Part shown: piece by piece, positions 1 through 6,176 of the stretch
Layout: each line of letters starts with the position of its first letter
Numbering within the stretch: the first letter of the stretch is position 1
NCBI GenBank assembly: GCA_900757465.1
Contig: CAAENY010000113.1
Coordinates: 1-13,653, forward strand
Direction: 5' to 3'
Source: an uncultured Collinsella sp.
GTDB lineage: Bacteria > Actinomycetota > Coriobacteriia > Coriobacteriales > Coriobacteriaceae
Length of the DNA stretch: 13,653 bases
Position numbers and translations under genes: made by a program
Notes under the pieces: model-generated
Seen by the model: the letters and a program-made list of their open reading frames with translations, nothing else
Told to the model about the DNA's origin: nothing
Database searches by the model: none

Positions 1-29
1 CCTTCGCCGCCGGGACACGTACCCCCCAA

Positions 30-653
30 TTAACTGTTCTTCATGACAATCGAATCCACGACATCGGCCACATTCTCGCAGCAGTCGGCGCAGTACTCCA
101 GGAAGGCGTACACGTCACGCCAAGCGATGACCTCGAGCGGGTCCTTGCCGTTAACGTGCAGGTTGCGCATGGCGTTGATGTAGAGCTCGTCGGCCTCGGA
201 CTCGATGGTGTTGATCTGGATGACGAGCTCGCGCAGGGTCTTGGACTTGCGGTAGTTGGGCAGCTCGACCATCAGGTCCTTCATGGCGCGGCAGGCATCG
301 GTTACCTTGTGGGCGATGACGATGGCGTCGGGATGGATACTCTGAATGTTGGTGAAGTAGACGCGCTGCACGACGCCCTCGATACGATCGAGCACGGTGT
401 CGAGCGAGCAGCTCATCAGGTCCAGATCCTCGCGCTCAAGCGGGGTGATAAAGGCGGTGAGCAAGGCGTCTTCGAGCTCGTGGTGCTTCTTGTCTGCCGC
501 ATGCTCAATCGCATGCATCTTATCGAGCATGTCGTGGATCTGCGCGGGGTCAAAGTTCTCAAAAATCTTGGTGAGCAGCTCTGCGGCCTGGACGGCGAGG
601 TCGGCGCAGGCGACGTAGTTGTCAAAGTAGAACGAATCGGGTTTCTTTGCCAT
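30..653 (-). CDS. DUF47 / PhoU-like phosphate transport accessory protein
   Basis: The 207-residue all-helical protein matches the DUF47 family (TIGR00153, PhoU-related). Seen: no membrane segment or signal peptide, and family-like stretches such as KIFENFDPAQIHDMLDKMHA near residues 29-48, LEREDLDLMS near 72-81 and a C-terminal EYCADCCENVADVVDSIV helix. The start at 653 has GAAAGGA upstream at good spacing. It lies 66 bases downstream of the PiT permease on the same strand, with no clear terminator or promoter between, so the two probably form one operon. Known of the family: DUF47 proteins are commonly paired with PiT transporters and are thought to modulate them; the mechanism is not settled. 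Inference: cytoplasmic regulator or partner of the neighbouring permease. The family call is firm, the regulatory role is not. Confidence 0.9.
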   Translation of the reverse strand: MAKKPDSFYFDNYVACADLAVQAAELLTKIFENFDPAQIHDMLDKMHAIEHAADKKHHELEDALLTAFITPLEREDLDLMSCSLDTVLDRIEGVVQRVYFTNIQSIHPDAIVIAHKVTDACRAMKDLMVELPNYRKSKTLRELVIQINTIESEADELYINAMRNLHVNGKDPLEVIAWRDVYAFLEYCADCCENVADVVDSIVMKNS

Positions 654-719
654 GAGTGGTCCTTTCGAGGTGAAGATGGGCGGGCGAGGTAATGCAGTCC
701 GGATGGACGTTCGGTTTGA

Positions 720-1769
720 CTAGAGGAACATCATGAACAGCTTGGCCATGACAAAGCTGATGAGTCCGCAGGCGGGGAAGGTGAAGAACCAGGTGAACAT
801 CATGTCCTTGACGACGCCGAAGTTGATGGCCGAGAGGCGCTTGACGGCACCGACACCCATGATGGCGCAGGTTTTGATGTGCGTGGAGGACACGGGGATG
901 CCGGTAAGGGTGGCAAGCAGCAGGTTCGCGGCGCCTGCGAGGTCGGCAGAGAAGCCCTGATACTTCTCGAGCTTAACCATGCTCTGGCCGACGGACTTGA
1001 TGATGCGCTCGCCGCCCACGCTGGTGCCGATGCCCATGGTTGCCGAGCACAGCAGCATAATCCAGATGGGGATGCCGGCATCGCCGACGCTCGTCTGGCC
1101 GCTGGCGAAGGCCACGCCTAAAAAGAGCACGCCGATGAACTTCTGTCCATCCTGCGCGCCGTGCATAAAGCTCATGGCCGCGGCACTCGCGATCTGAGCG
1201 TATTTAAAGAAGACGTTGGCACGTCGCCTGTTGGCGGCGGCAAACAGAATCGAGACGAGTTTGCACAGGATCCAGCCCATGACAAAGCCCAGACCGATGG
1301 AGAGCGCCAGGCCGTAGATGACCTTCATCCATTCGTGGACGTTGACGCTGCTCGCGCCGCCGAGGGCGATAGCGGCACCGGTCAGGCCGGCGATAAGGCT
1401 GTGGCTTTGCGAGGTGGGGATACCAAAACGCGACGCTGTGGCGCCGTAGACGACGATGGAGAACAGCGCCGCGCAGAGGCACGCGAGCGCCATGGTGCTG
1501 TTTCCGCCAAAGTCGACGATATGTGAGATGGTGTTGGCGACGCTCGCGTTAAAGTGCGTCATGATGAGCACGCCGAGGAAGTTGAATGCGGCGCTCATGA
1601 GAATGGCGGCGCGGGCGGGCATGCAACGCGTAGTGACGCAGGTCGCGATGGCGTTGGGCGCGTCGGTCCATCCATTGACGAAGATGGCGCCCAACGCGAG
1701 GATCACGGTGACGGCAAGGACTGGGTTCGACACAATTTGGCCGAGGAAGGTTGAGAACGTTACGTCCAT
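720..1769 (-). CDS. pit: PiT-family inorganic phosphate permease
   Basis: The 349-residue polytopic membrane protein is of the inorganic phosphate transporter (PiT/PF01384) family, which carries metal-phosphate or phosphate with H+ or Na+ into the cell. Seen: the two inverted-repeat signatures, NGWTDAPNAIAT at about residues 32-43 (D36, N39) and FMHGAQDGQKFIGV at about 201-214 (H203, D207, K210). Further family-like stretches are the SQSHSLIAGLTGAAIA and PVSSTHIKT segments, and about ten hydrophobic helices. The length is typical of short bacterial members. The start at 1769 has GAGAAAG upstream. A DUF47 gene follows in the same direction, the usual PiT partnership. Expression probably begins at the extended -10 motif near 1817-1825. 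No Pho box was recognised. The Trp in GWTD replaces the more usual Ala, Phe or Asn of GAND-type signatures; I attach no functional meaning to this. Confidence 0.93.
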   Translation of the reverse strand: MDVTFSTFLGQIVSNPVLAVTVILALGAIFVNGWTDAPNAIATCVTTRCMPARAAILMSAAFNFLGVLIMTHFNASVANTISHIVDFGGNSTMALACLCAALFSIVVYGATASRFGIPTSQSHSLIAGLTGAAIALGGASSVNVHEWMKVIYGLALSIGLGFVMGWILCKLVSILFAAANRRRANVFFKYAQIASAAAMSFMHGAQDGQKFIGVLFLGVAFASGQTSVGDAGIPIWIMLLCSATMGIGTSVGGERIIKSVGQSMVKLEKYQGFSADLAGAANLLLATLTGIPVSSTHIKTCAIMGVGAVKRLSAINFGVVKDMMFTWFFTFPACGLISFVMAKLFMMFL

Positions 1770-1816
1770 ATATGGGCTTTCTCGAAGTTTGCAGACACGT
1801 TACAAAAACATGATAA

Positions 1817-1825
1817 ATCGTATCA
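1817..1825 (-). promoter_or_regulatory. Extended -10 promoter for pit-DUF47
   Basis: Read on the minus strand this is TGATACGAT, an extended -10 (TG-N-TACGAT). No good -35 hexamer lies 17 bases upstream. A start of transcription near 1810 would give a leader of about 40 bases before the pit start. The same ten bases, GTGATACGAT, recur before the aminopeptidase gene, which supports real promoter use. Confidence 0.55.
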
Positions 1826-1900
1826 CCTCCTGTGGGTTTCTTTACCGAGTTCTGATGGGAGAAGTGAACTTTTTGGCACTAAAATTGAATATTAGCCCTG

Positions 1901-1929
1901 TTGACCGCGGGTGTTCTTTTTGCTAACAC
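1901..1929 (+). promoter_or_regulatory. Candidate promoter for the small gene at 2020
   Basis: TTGACC (1901-1906), a 17-base spacer and TAACAC (1924-1929) with a preceding TGC that makes an extended -10. Transcription would start near 1936, giving an untranslated leader of about 84 bases that contains the LexA-type palindrome at 1993-2008. The -10 hexamer is a weak match, so this is tentative. Confidence 0.4.
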
Positions 1930-1992
1930 GCCATGCGGACACGTGCGATTACTACGACACTCCAAAACCACAGTCTGTTCGCTTTACAACAT

Positions 1993-2008
1993 GCAAACAT
2001 GCGTTCGA
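1993..2008. promoter_or_regulatory. LexA/SOS-type operator palindrome
   Basis: The sequence GCAAACATGCGTTCGA matches the actinobacterial SOS box TCGAAC-N4-GTTCGA at 10 of 12 fixed positions; the right half is perfect. It ends 5 bases before the AGGAGG ribosome binding site of the gene at 2020. Known: LexA of Gram-positive bacteria binds CGAAC-N4-GTTCG and represses DNA-damage genes. Inference: the downstream small gene is SOS-controlled. The box sits downstream of the candidate promoter, so repression would act as a roadblock unless the true promoter overlaps it. Confidence 0.5.
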
Positions 2009-2019
2009 TAATAGGAGGC

Positions 2020-2358
2020 ATGGAATATCGACAGACAGATGGCAAAACTCGGCGCGTGCACAAGCAGTATGTGGACGTCGTGGCTCGCATCCTCGCGGGC
2101 GGACAGGTCGTGCCGGTCACTGTCTGCTGGGTCGACGGTCGTTGCTTTACGATTGACGAGATTGTCTCGACCACTGGGTTTGGCCTGACGGTTCACGGCA
2201 TCCGTACGGCAACCTATAAGGTGCGTTTTGGCGGGCACGCGACCGAGTTGTATCTGGAGGACCAGACGCGCGAGCGGACGGACGGCTCGCAGGCGCACGT
2301 GATGCGTTGGTGGGTCTGGGCCTTTGATCGTACGCTCGAGGGCGAGCGTCGCAGGTAA
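2020..2358 (+). CDS. Small basic protein resembling DUF6504, possibly SOS-regulated
   Basis: A 112-residue soluble protein, rich in predicted beta strands and Arg/Trp, with no signal peptide or membrane segment. The pattern PVTVCWVDGRCFTIDEIV at residues 35-52, a later strand pair with YKVRFGG and TELYLEDQ, and a closing MRWWVWAFDRT resemble DUF6504 as I remember it (Pro, then strand-W-x-GR-Y/F-x-V/I, then WWL near the end). In actinobacteria I recall DUF6504 genes beside error-prone polymerase genes (dnaE2, imuB); this is memory, not a search. The reading frame is open back to 1933. I chose the ATG at 2020 because AGGAGG lies directly before it, although the spacing (1 base) is very tight; the ATG at 1999 lies inside the LexA-like box and lacks a ribosome binding site. 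Existence as a gene is likely; the family call is weak. Confidence 0.7.
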   Translation: MEYRQTDGKTRRVHKQYVDVVARILAGGQVVPVTVCWVDGRCFTIDEIVSTTGFGLTVHGIRTATYKVRFGGHATELYLEDQTRERTDGSQAHVMRWWVWAFDRTLEGERRR

Positions 2359-2376
2359 GAGCGTGCGGCATTCGGG

Positions 2377-2382
2377 TACAAT
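2377..2382 (+). promoter_or_regulatory. Candidate -10 (TACAAT) for the TMBIM gene
   Basis: TACAAT lies in the 80-base gap before the Bax-inhibitor-1 family gene and would give a leader of about 50 bases. No convincing -35 hexamer is present at 16-18 bases upstream, so the support is the hexamer and its position only. Confidence 0.4.
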
Positions 2383-2438
2383 GGCAGGAATCTTGTCGCC
2401 TACGGCGCTGTCGCGGCGCTTTTTGAAAGGACGAAATT

Positions 2439-3134
2439 ATGAACGATATCCAGGGCTATCAGAACGGCCCCATCGAGACCGGCGCAGGCCGTGCCAAGGA
2501 GATGTCGCCGCGTGCGTACAACCTTGTCATGTCTGCCCTGATCTTTTTGGGCTTTTGCGCCATGGGCGCCGGCGCCTACTTTACGAGCACCATGGCGTTT
2601 GCCCGCATGATGATGAGCGGCGCCGCCCTGCCGCTGGTCTTTGGCTCGTTTATTTTGACCATCGTCGGCATGGTCATGATGTCGGCCGCCGCCAGCAAGC
2701 AGTCCGTGGGCCTGTCCCTTGTGGGCTACGTAATCTTTGCGAGTACCTTTGGCCTGACCGCGTCGTTTGGCCTTGCCAACTACGACCTGCCCACCATCAA
2801 CACTGCCTTTATCGCCACGGCCGCCATCACCTTTGTCTTTGGCGCCTTGGGCGTGACGTTCCCCAAGTTTTTCCAGCGCGTATATGGCATCGGTTTTGGC
2901 ATTCTGCTCGCCACTATTCTGGTTGAGATCGTGCTGATGTTCATGGGCGTTTCGCAGTCCATCACCGACCTGATCGTGATTGTGGTGTTCGCTGGCTTTA
3001 TTGGCTACGACACCTATGTTGCCACGACGGTGCCGCCTACGCTGCCCAACGCCGTGCTCATGGCCTCTAACCTGTTCGTGGATATTATCAACGTGTTCCT
3101 GCGCATTTTGAACATCCTCGGCCGTCGCGATTAA
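2439..3134 (+). CDS. Bax inhibitor-1 / YccA (TMBIM) family membrane protein
   Basis: A 231-residue protein with a short polar N-terminus and seven hydrophobic helices, the standard size and topology of bacterial TMBIM proteins (PF01027; YccA, YetJ). Seen: the family signature GYDTY with D191, and the C-terminal FVDIINVFLRILNILGRRD segment with D215. The 24-residue spacing equals that of the di-aspartyl pair D171/D195 of Bacillus subtilis YetJ, which gates a pH-sensitive calcium leak. Inference: a cytoplasmic-membrane protein with an intact aspartate sensor pair, possibly calcium-permeable. The E. coli homologue YccA instead interacts with the FtsH protease, so the role here is open. GAAAGGA precedes the ATG. 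The gene stands alone between its own candidate -10 and a strong terminator. Confidence 0.93.
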   Translation: MNDIQGYQNGPIETGAGRAKEMSPRAYNLVMSALIFLGFCAMGAGAYFTSTMAFARMMMSGAALPLVFGSFILTIVGMVMMSAAASKQSVGLSLVGYVIFASTFGLTASFGLANYDLPTINTAFIATAAITFVFGALGVTFPKFFQRVYGIGFGILLATILVEIVLMFMGVSQSITDLIVIVVFAGFIGYDTYVATTVPPTLPNAVLMASNLFVDIINVFLRILNILGRRD

Positions 3135-3183
3135 AGCGCGGCATTGCGACACTTCCTGCCGGACACGGTAAAACGATGCGAAA

Positions 3184-3209
3184 GGCGGTCCTTCGGGGCC
3201 GTCTTTTTT
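3184..3209 (+). terminator. Rho-independent terminator after the TMBIM gene
   Basis: An 8-bp stem (3184-3191 with 3196-3203, two G-U pairs) closed by a C(UUCG)G tetraloop and followed by six T residues. It lies 50 bases after the stop codon and 66 bases before the next start. Confidence 0.9.
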
Positions 3210-3275
3210 GTGCGCGGCGGGGTATCATGGATGGGAAAAAGCCGATAGCGGCAGCGACAGGAAAGGTGGCCACGT

Positions 3276-4388
3276 ATGGCAGACGTCGACAACGGGAACC
3301 GTAACCGCAGGTCCAACCGAACGGGTCAGCCCAATCCCAAGCGCGAGGCGCGTGCCAAGGCCGCCGAGTGCCATGTGGCGGCTATGTCCGAGGCCTGCGC
3401 CAAGGACATCGAGCGTTCGCTTGCCGGCGTGTGCGAGTTCGATGGTATGCCTGCCGGTTTTGTCGCGGCGATGAAGGTCAAGGCCCAGGTGGCTGCTGCT
3501 GCCGAGGAGCAGGTTGCCGAGGAGCCCGAGGCCGCCGAGGTCGAGGCTGCAGTCGATACCGAGGTGGCGCCCGAGCCCGCCGAGGAGCCCGCCGAAGCCG
3601 AGTCCGAGCCCGCCGAGGAGCCCGCTGCGGCCCTGCCCGAGGTCACCGTGCTCGACGCCTCTGCCACGCAGGCCATTCTGGATAACGGCCGAGGCTACGC
3701 GCAATTCTGCGACATGGCCGTACTCGCCTTTGCCTCGTTCACCAACCCGGGCGGCGGCTACATCCAGGGCTATCTGGGTCAGGAGGCCACGCTCTGTGCC
3801 GATTCGTATCTGTACAACGTTCTCGATAAGCAGCGCAAATGGTACGGCGAGAACCGTCGCCGTAATATCAACTGCGAGCTTTACCGCAACCGTGCGCTGG
3901 TGGTGCCCGCGGTGCGCTTCGACCGCAACCACGTGCATGCGTATGCCGACGTGATCGTGGCCGCCGCGCCCAACGCCAAGCGCGCTCGCCAGGAGTATCG
4001 CGTGGGTGACGATGCCCTGCTGGACACCCTGCGCGATCGCATCCGCTTTGTGCTTGCCATCTGCGACGAGCTGGGTCGCGAGAAGCTCGTGCTGGGCGCT
4101 TGGGGCTGCGACAACAACGGCTTTGACGCCGAGGCCGTGGCCGAGCTCTTCCGCAAGGAGCTCGCATCGGGCGACTTTAAGGTCAAGCAGGTCTTTTTTG
4201 CCGTGCCCTCTACGCGCTGGGACGAGGACTTCGCTAAGTTCGAGCACGTGCTGGCAAACTTCCCCGAGCGCAACGAGGAGTCCTATGCCCAGGTTGCCGC
4301 TCGCGCTGCGGCAGCTCGCGCCGCCGAGCAGGCCCAGGCTGCTACCGAGGATGATGAGGACGAGGACGATTGGCGCAAGTACCTGTAA
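3276..4388 (+). CDS. TIGR02452-family macrodomain (PARG-like) protein
   Basis: A 370-residue cytoplasmic protein. Residues 20-70 are an Arg/Ala-rich helical part. Residues about 72-122 are a Glu/Pro/Ala-rich linker with a repeated EPAEEPA block. Residues about 123-335 form a macrodomain of the microbial poly(ADP-ribose) glycohydrolase-like type: FASFTNPGGGYIQGY (N157, G159-161), QEA at 169-171, AAAPNAKRA, and LVLGAWGCDNNGFDAEAVA. The tail is acidic (DDEDEDD). Known: PARG enzymes use a GGG-X6-8-QEE signature in which the second Glu is catalytic; related proteins bind or remove ADP-ribose. Here that second Glu is Ala (A171), so the protein may bind rather than hydrolyse ADP-ribose, or act on another nucleotide. 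The start is backed by GGAAAGGTGG at 3260-3269. Normal members are shorter (about 270-300 residues) and lack this linker. The family call is firm; substrate and partner are unknown. Confidence 0.85.
   Translation: MADVDNGNRNRRSNRTGQPNPKREARAKAAECHVAAMSEACAKDIERSLAGVCEFDGMPAGFVAAMKVKAQVAAAAEEQVAEEPEAAEVEAAVDTEVAPEPAEEPAEAESEPAEEPAAALPEVTVLDASATQAILDNGRGYAQFCDMAVLAFASFTNPGGGYIQGYLGQEATLCADSYLYNVLDKQRKWYGENRRRNINCELYRNRALVVPAVRFDRNHVHAYADVIVAAAPNAKRARQEYRVGDDALLDTLRDRIRFVLAICDELGREKLVLGAWGCDNNGFDAEAVAELFRKELASGDFKVKQVFFAVPSTRWDEDFAKFEHVLANFPERNEESYAQVAARAAAARAAEQAQAATEDDEDEDDWRKYL
3571..3625. repeat. In-frame 22-bp direct repeat in the linker of the macrodomain gene
   Basis: The same 22 bases occur at 3571-3592 and 3604-3625, starting with CCGAGCCCGCCGAGGAGC. 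The period is 33 bp (11 codons), so gain or loss of a unit keeps the frame and would change the length of the acidic linker. Confidence 0.8.
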
Positions 4389-4413
4389 CCGGTACGTGTT
4401 GACAGATAGGTCG

Positions 4414-4447
4414 AGCCGGCGGGAGAGGCTGCTCCCGCCGGCTTTTT
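4414..4447 (+). terminator. Rho-independent terminator after the macrodomain gene
   Basis: A perfect 12-bp GC-rich stem (4414-4425 with 4432-4443), a 6-base loop and a short T run (4443-4447). The ribosome binding site of the next gene begins only 5 bases later (AAGGAAGG, 4453-4460), leaving no room for a separate promoter after the hairpin. Confidence 0.9.
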
Positions 4448-4467
4448 ACTAAAAGGAAGGGCTTACG

Positions 4468-5127
4468 ATGAAAAACGTTCTATGCTTTGGCGACAGCAAC
4501 ACCTATGGTTACGATCCGGCGGGCATGCGCGACGGCACCGCGGTGCGCTATGCGCGGGATGTGCGCTGGTGCGGCGTGGCCCAACGTGACTTAGGCGAGG
4601 GCTGGCATGTAATTGAAGAAGGCCTCAACGGCCGCACGACGGTACGCGACGACATGTGCCATCTGGACACCAATCTTAACGGCATTCGCGCGCTTCCGAT
4701 GATGCTCGAGGCCCATAAGCCGCTGGACGCCATTGTGATCATGCTGGGCACCAACGACTGCAAGACGGTCTTTAACGTGACGGCTGCCGATATCGCTCGT
4801 GGCGCCATGGCGCTGATTCGCGCCGTCCGCGCGTTTCCGTGGACCGACGCTGCGCCTTGTCCGCGCATTCTGCTGATGGCGCCTATCAAGATTAAGCCGC
4901 AGATCGCCGACGTATATATGACCGATTTTGACGAGCATTCCGTAGAAGCCTCGGAACATTTTGGTGAGTACTACGCGCATGTGGCTGAGCAGTTTGGCTG
5001 CGACTTTTTGAATGCCGCCGACTTTGCCGAGCCGGGCGATATCGACTATCTGCATATGATGCCCGAAAGCCATGAGAGCCTGGGTCACGCCGTGGCAGCC
5101 AAGCTCCAAGAGATGCTCGGTGAGTAG
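4468..5127 (+). CDS. SGNH/GDSL hydrolase, MsAcT-like arylesterase
   Basis: A 219-residue protein without signal peptide, hence cytoplasmic. All four SGNH blocks are visible: GDSNTYG (Ser10, block I), EGLNGRTT (G52-G55 region, block II), IMLGTNDCK (Asn96, block III) and DYLH (Asp193, His196, block V). The order and wording (ILCFGDS, RWxGV, VIEEGL, IIMLGTND) closely follow the Mycobacterium smegmatis esterase/acyltransferase MsAcT, as I remember it. Known of the family: hydrolysis of short acyl or aryl esters, with acyl transfer in MsAcT; natural substrates are usually unknown. The start has AAGGAAGG at a spacing of 7 bases. The gene lies immediately behind the terminator of the macrodomain gene, so it depends on readthrough or on a promoter that I cannot see. 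It is tempting to link it to deacylation of ADP-ribose esters because of the neighbour, but nothing in the sequence proves that. Confidence 0.9.
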   Translation: MKNVLCFGDSNTYGYDPAGMRDGTAVRYARDVRWCGVAQRDLGEGWHVIEEGLNGRTTVRDDMCHLDTNLNGIRALPMMLEAHKPLDAIVIMLGTNDCKTVFNVTAADIARGAMALIRAVRAFPWTDAAPCPRILLMAPIKIKPQIADVYMTDFDEHSVEASEHFGEYYAHVAEQFGCDFLNAADFAEPGDIDYLHMMPESHESLGHAVAAKLQEMLGE

Positions 5128-5137
5128 CGCGACCCCA

Positions 5138-5201
5138 AACCACCGCAAAGGTGCCTGTCCCCTTTGCGGTGGTTCAAAGGGGGCGGGCGCCTTTGCGGTG
5201 G
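5138..5201. repeat. Palindromic REP-like repeat between convergent genes
   Basis: Perfect 14-base arms AACCACCGCAAAGG (5138-5151) and CCTTTGCGGTGGTT (5161-5174) enclose the 9 bases TGCCTGTCC. A second, shorter unit follows with the same geometry: CAAAGG (5175-5180), nine bases GGGCGGGCG, then CCTTTGCGGTGG (5190-5201). It fills the gap between the convergent SGNH gene and thiD. It lacks a T tract on either side, so termination is possible but not shown. The GGTGCCTGTCC core resembles repeats I remember from many bacterial genomes. Confidence 0.75.
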
Positions 5202-5216
5202 CTTGGGCTGCGAATC

Positions 5217-6047
5217 TTAATACTGCCACATGTGGTTGACAGGGCCGGAGCCTTTGCCCATGTTCAGGCCGGCGGCCAGAGCGCCTGTCAGGTAGGCCTT
5301 GCCGGCGTTGACGGCATCGGCAAGATCCATGCCCTGGGCCAGCGCGCAGGCGATGGCGGACGAGAGCGTGCAGCCGGTGCCGTGCGTGTTGTCGGTCTCA
5401 ATACGCTTGTGGCGGAACCACGTGGTGAGCGGATCGCCTAGGTGGTTGCCCTCATCATCGAGTGGTGCGGGTTCGGCCAGTACGTCGTTGGCCTCGTTGA
5501 CAAGATGCCCGCCCTTAACGAGGGACGCGCAGCCAAAGCGGCGGGTGAGGAGCATGGCAGCATTTTGCTGCGTGCGCTCGGAGTCGACCTCATAGTCGAG
5601 CAGGGCCATGGCCTCGGGAATATTGGGCGTGATAACCGTCGCCAGTGGGAACAGGCGACGCGTGAGCGCCTCGGCGGCATCTTCGGCAATCAGCCGCGCG
5701 CCCGAGGTGGCGACCATGACGGGGTCGACTACCACGTTTGTCGCGTTCCAGGCGCTCAAGCGGTCGGCGATAACCTCGATAATCTCGGCAGAGGAAACCA
5801 TGCCAATCTTGACGGCGTTGGGGCGGATATCGTCAAAAACGGCATCGATCTGCGCCGCGACAATATCCGGGGAGATGTTCTGCACGGCGGTGACGCCCAG
5901 GGTGTTCTGTGCGGTGATGGCGGTGATGGCCGTCTCGGCATACAGGCGGTGCGCCGTGATGGTCTTGATGTCGGCCTGAATGCCGGCGCCACCGCTGGAA
6001 TCGGATCCTGCGATGGATAGAACGGCAGGTACCTTACTGCGATCCAT
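5217..6047 (-). CDS. thiD: Hydroxymethylpyrimidine/phosphomethylpyrimidine kinase ThiD
   Basis: A 276-residue ribokinase-fold kinase that phosphorylates HMP and then HMP-P to HMP-PP, the pyrimidine half of thiamin. Seen: GSDSSGGAGIQAD at residues 14-26 (substrate-binding start of the family), VVDPVMVATSGARL in the middle, TPNIPEA, and HGTGCTLSSAIA at 222-233 with Cys226 and the GTGC anion hole. The length is typical. The start at 6047 has AAGGGAG upstream. It lies 181 bases downstream of thiC on the same strand, which favours ThiD over the closely related pyridoxal kinases. That gap contains a stem-loop and a TATAAT, so thiD may be expressed both from the riboswitch-controlled thiC transcript and from its own promoter. 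Some members of this family also phosphorylate pyridoxine; this cannot be excluded. Confidence 0.92.
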   Translation of the reverse strand: MDRSKVPAVLSIAGSDSSGGAGIQADIKTITAHRLYAETAITAITAQNTLGVTAVQNISPDIVAAQIDAVFDDIRPNAVKIGMVSSAEIIEVIADRLSAWNATNVVVDPVMVATSGARLIAEDAAEALTRRLFPLATVITPNIPEAMALLDYEVDSERTQQNAAMLLTRRFGCASLVKGGHLVNEANDVLAEPAPLDDEGNHLGDPLTTWFRHKRIETDNTHGTGCTLSSAIACALAQGMDLADAVNAGKAYLTGALAAGLNMGKGSGPVNHMWQY

Positions 6048-6093
6048 GTTCGCTCCCTTGTTCGGTCGGAATCAAATGGGTCTATAAGCCAGC

Positions 6094-6099
6094 ATTATA
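6094..6099 (-). promoter_or_regulatory. Candidate -10 (TATAAT) for thiD
   Basis: A consensus TATAAT reads on the minus strand 47 bases before the thiD start. The octamer ATTATAAT is self-complementary, so a TATAAT also reads on the plus strand at 6096-6101, where no gene follows. No convincing -35 is seen; the upstream side is occupied by the 6105-6134 stem-loop. Confidence 0.4.
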
Positions 6100-6104
6100 A
6101 TGAT

Positions 6105-6134
6105 GCCCGGGCCGACTCTATGTCGAACCCGGGC
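6105..6134. other. Stem-loop in the thiC-thiD gap
   Basis: GCCCGGG (6105-6111) and CCCGGGC (6128-6134) form a 7-bp stem. After a small internal loop it is extended inward by GAC/GTC (6114-6116 with 6122-6124) around TCTAT. No T tract follows on the minus strand, so it is more likely an mRNA-stabilising or processing structure, or a weak pause, than an intrinsic terminator. Confidence 0.5.
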
Positions 6135-6176
6135 GGGCGATGCAATCTTTACGCAAATGCAAGCAAATGTTCACAC

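Noticed and set aside
156..692. 178-codon open frame on the plus strand opposite the DUF47 gene
   Set aside because: Composition is typical of an antisense shadow in GC-rich DNA; the minus-strand frame has the family match and the ribosome binding site.
1824..1833. AGGAGGTGAT on the minus strand near 1820-1830 as a ribosome binding site
   Set aside because: No start codon with an open frame follows at suitable distance; it overlaps the pit promoter.
4399..4404. TTGACA as a -35 for the SGNH gene
   Set aside because: The bases 16-18 downstream lie in the GC-rich terminator stem (GGAGAG region) and offer no -10.
5128..5216. CRISPR-like repeat-spacer pattern
   Set aside because: Only two units with palindromic arms and 9-base centres; not direct repeats with spacers of CRISPR size, and no cas genes.
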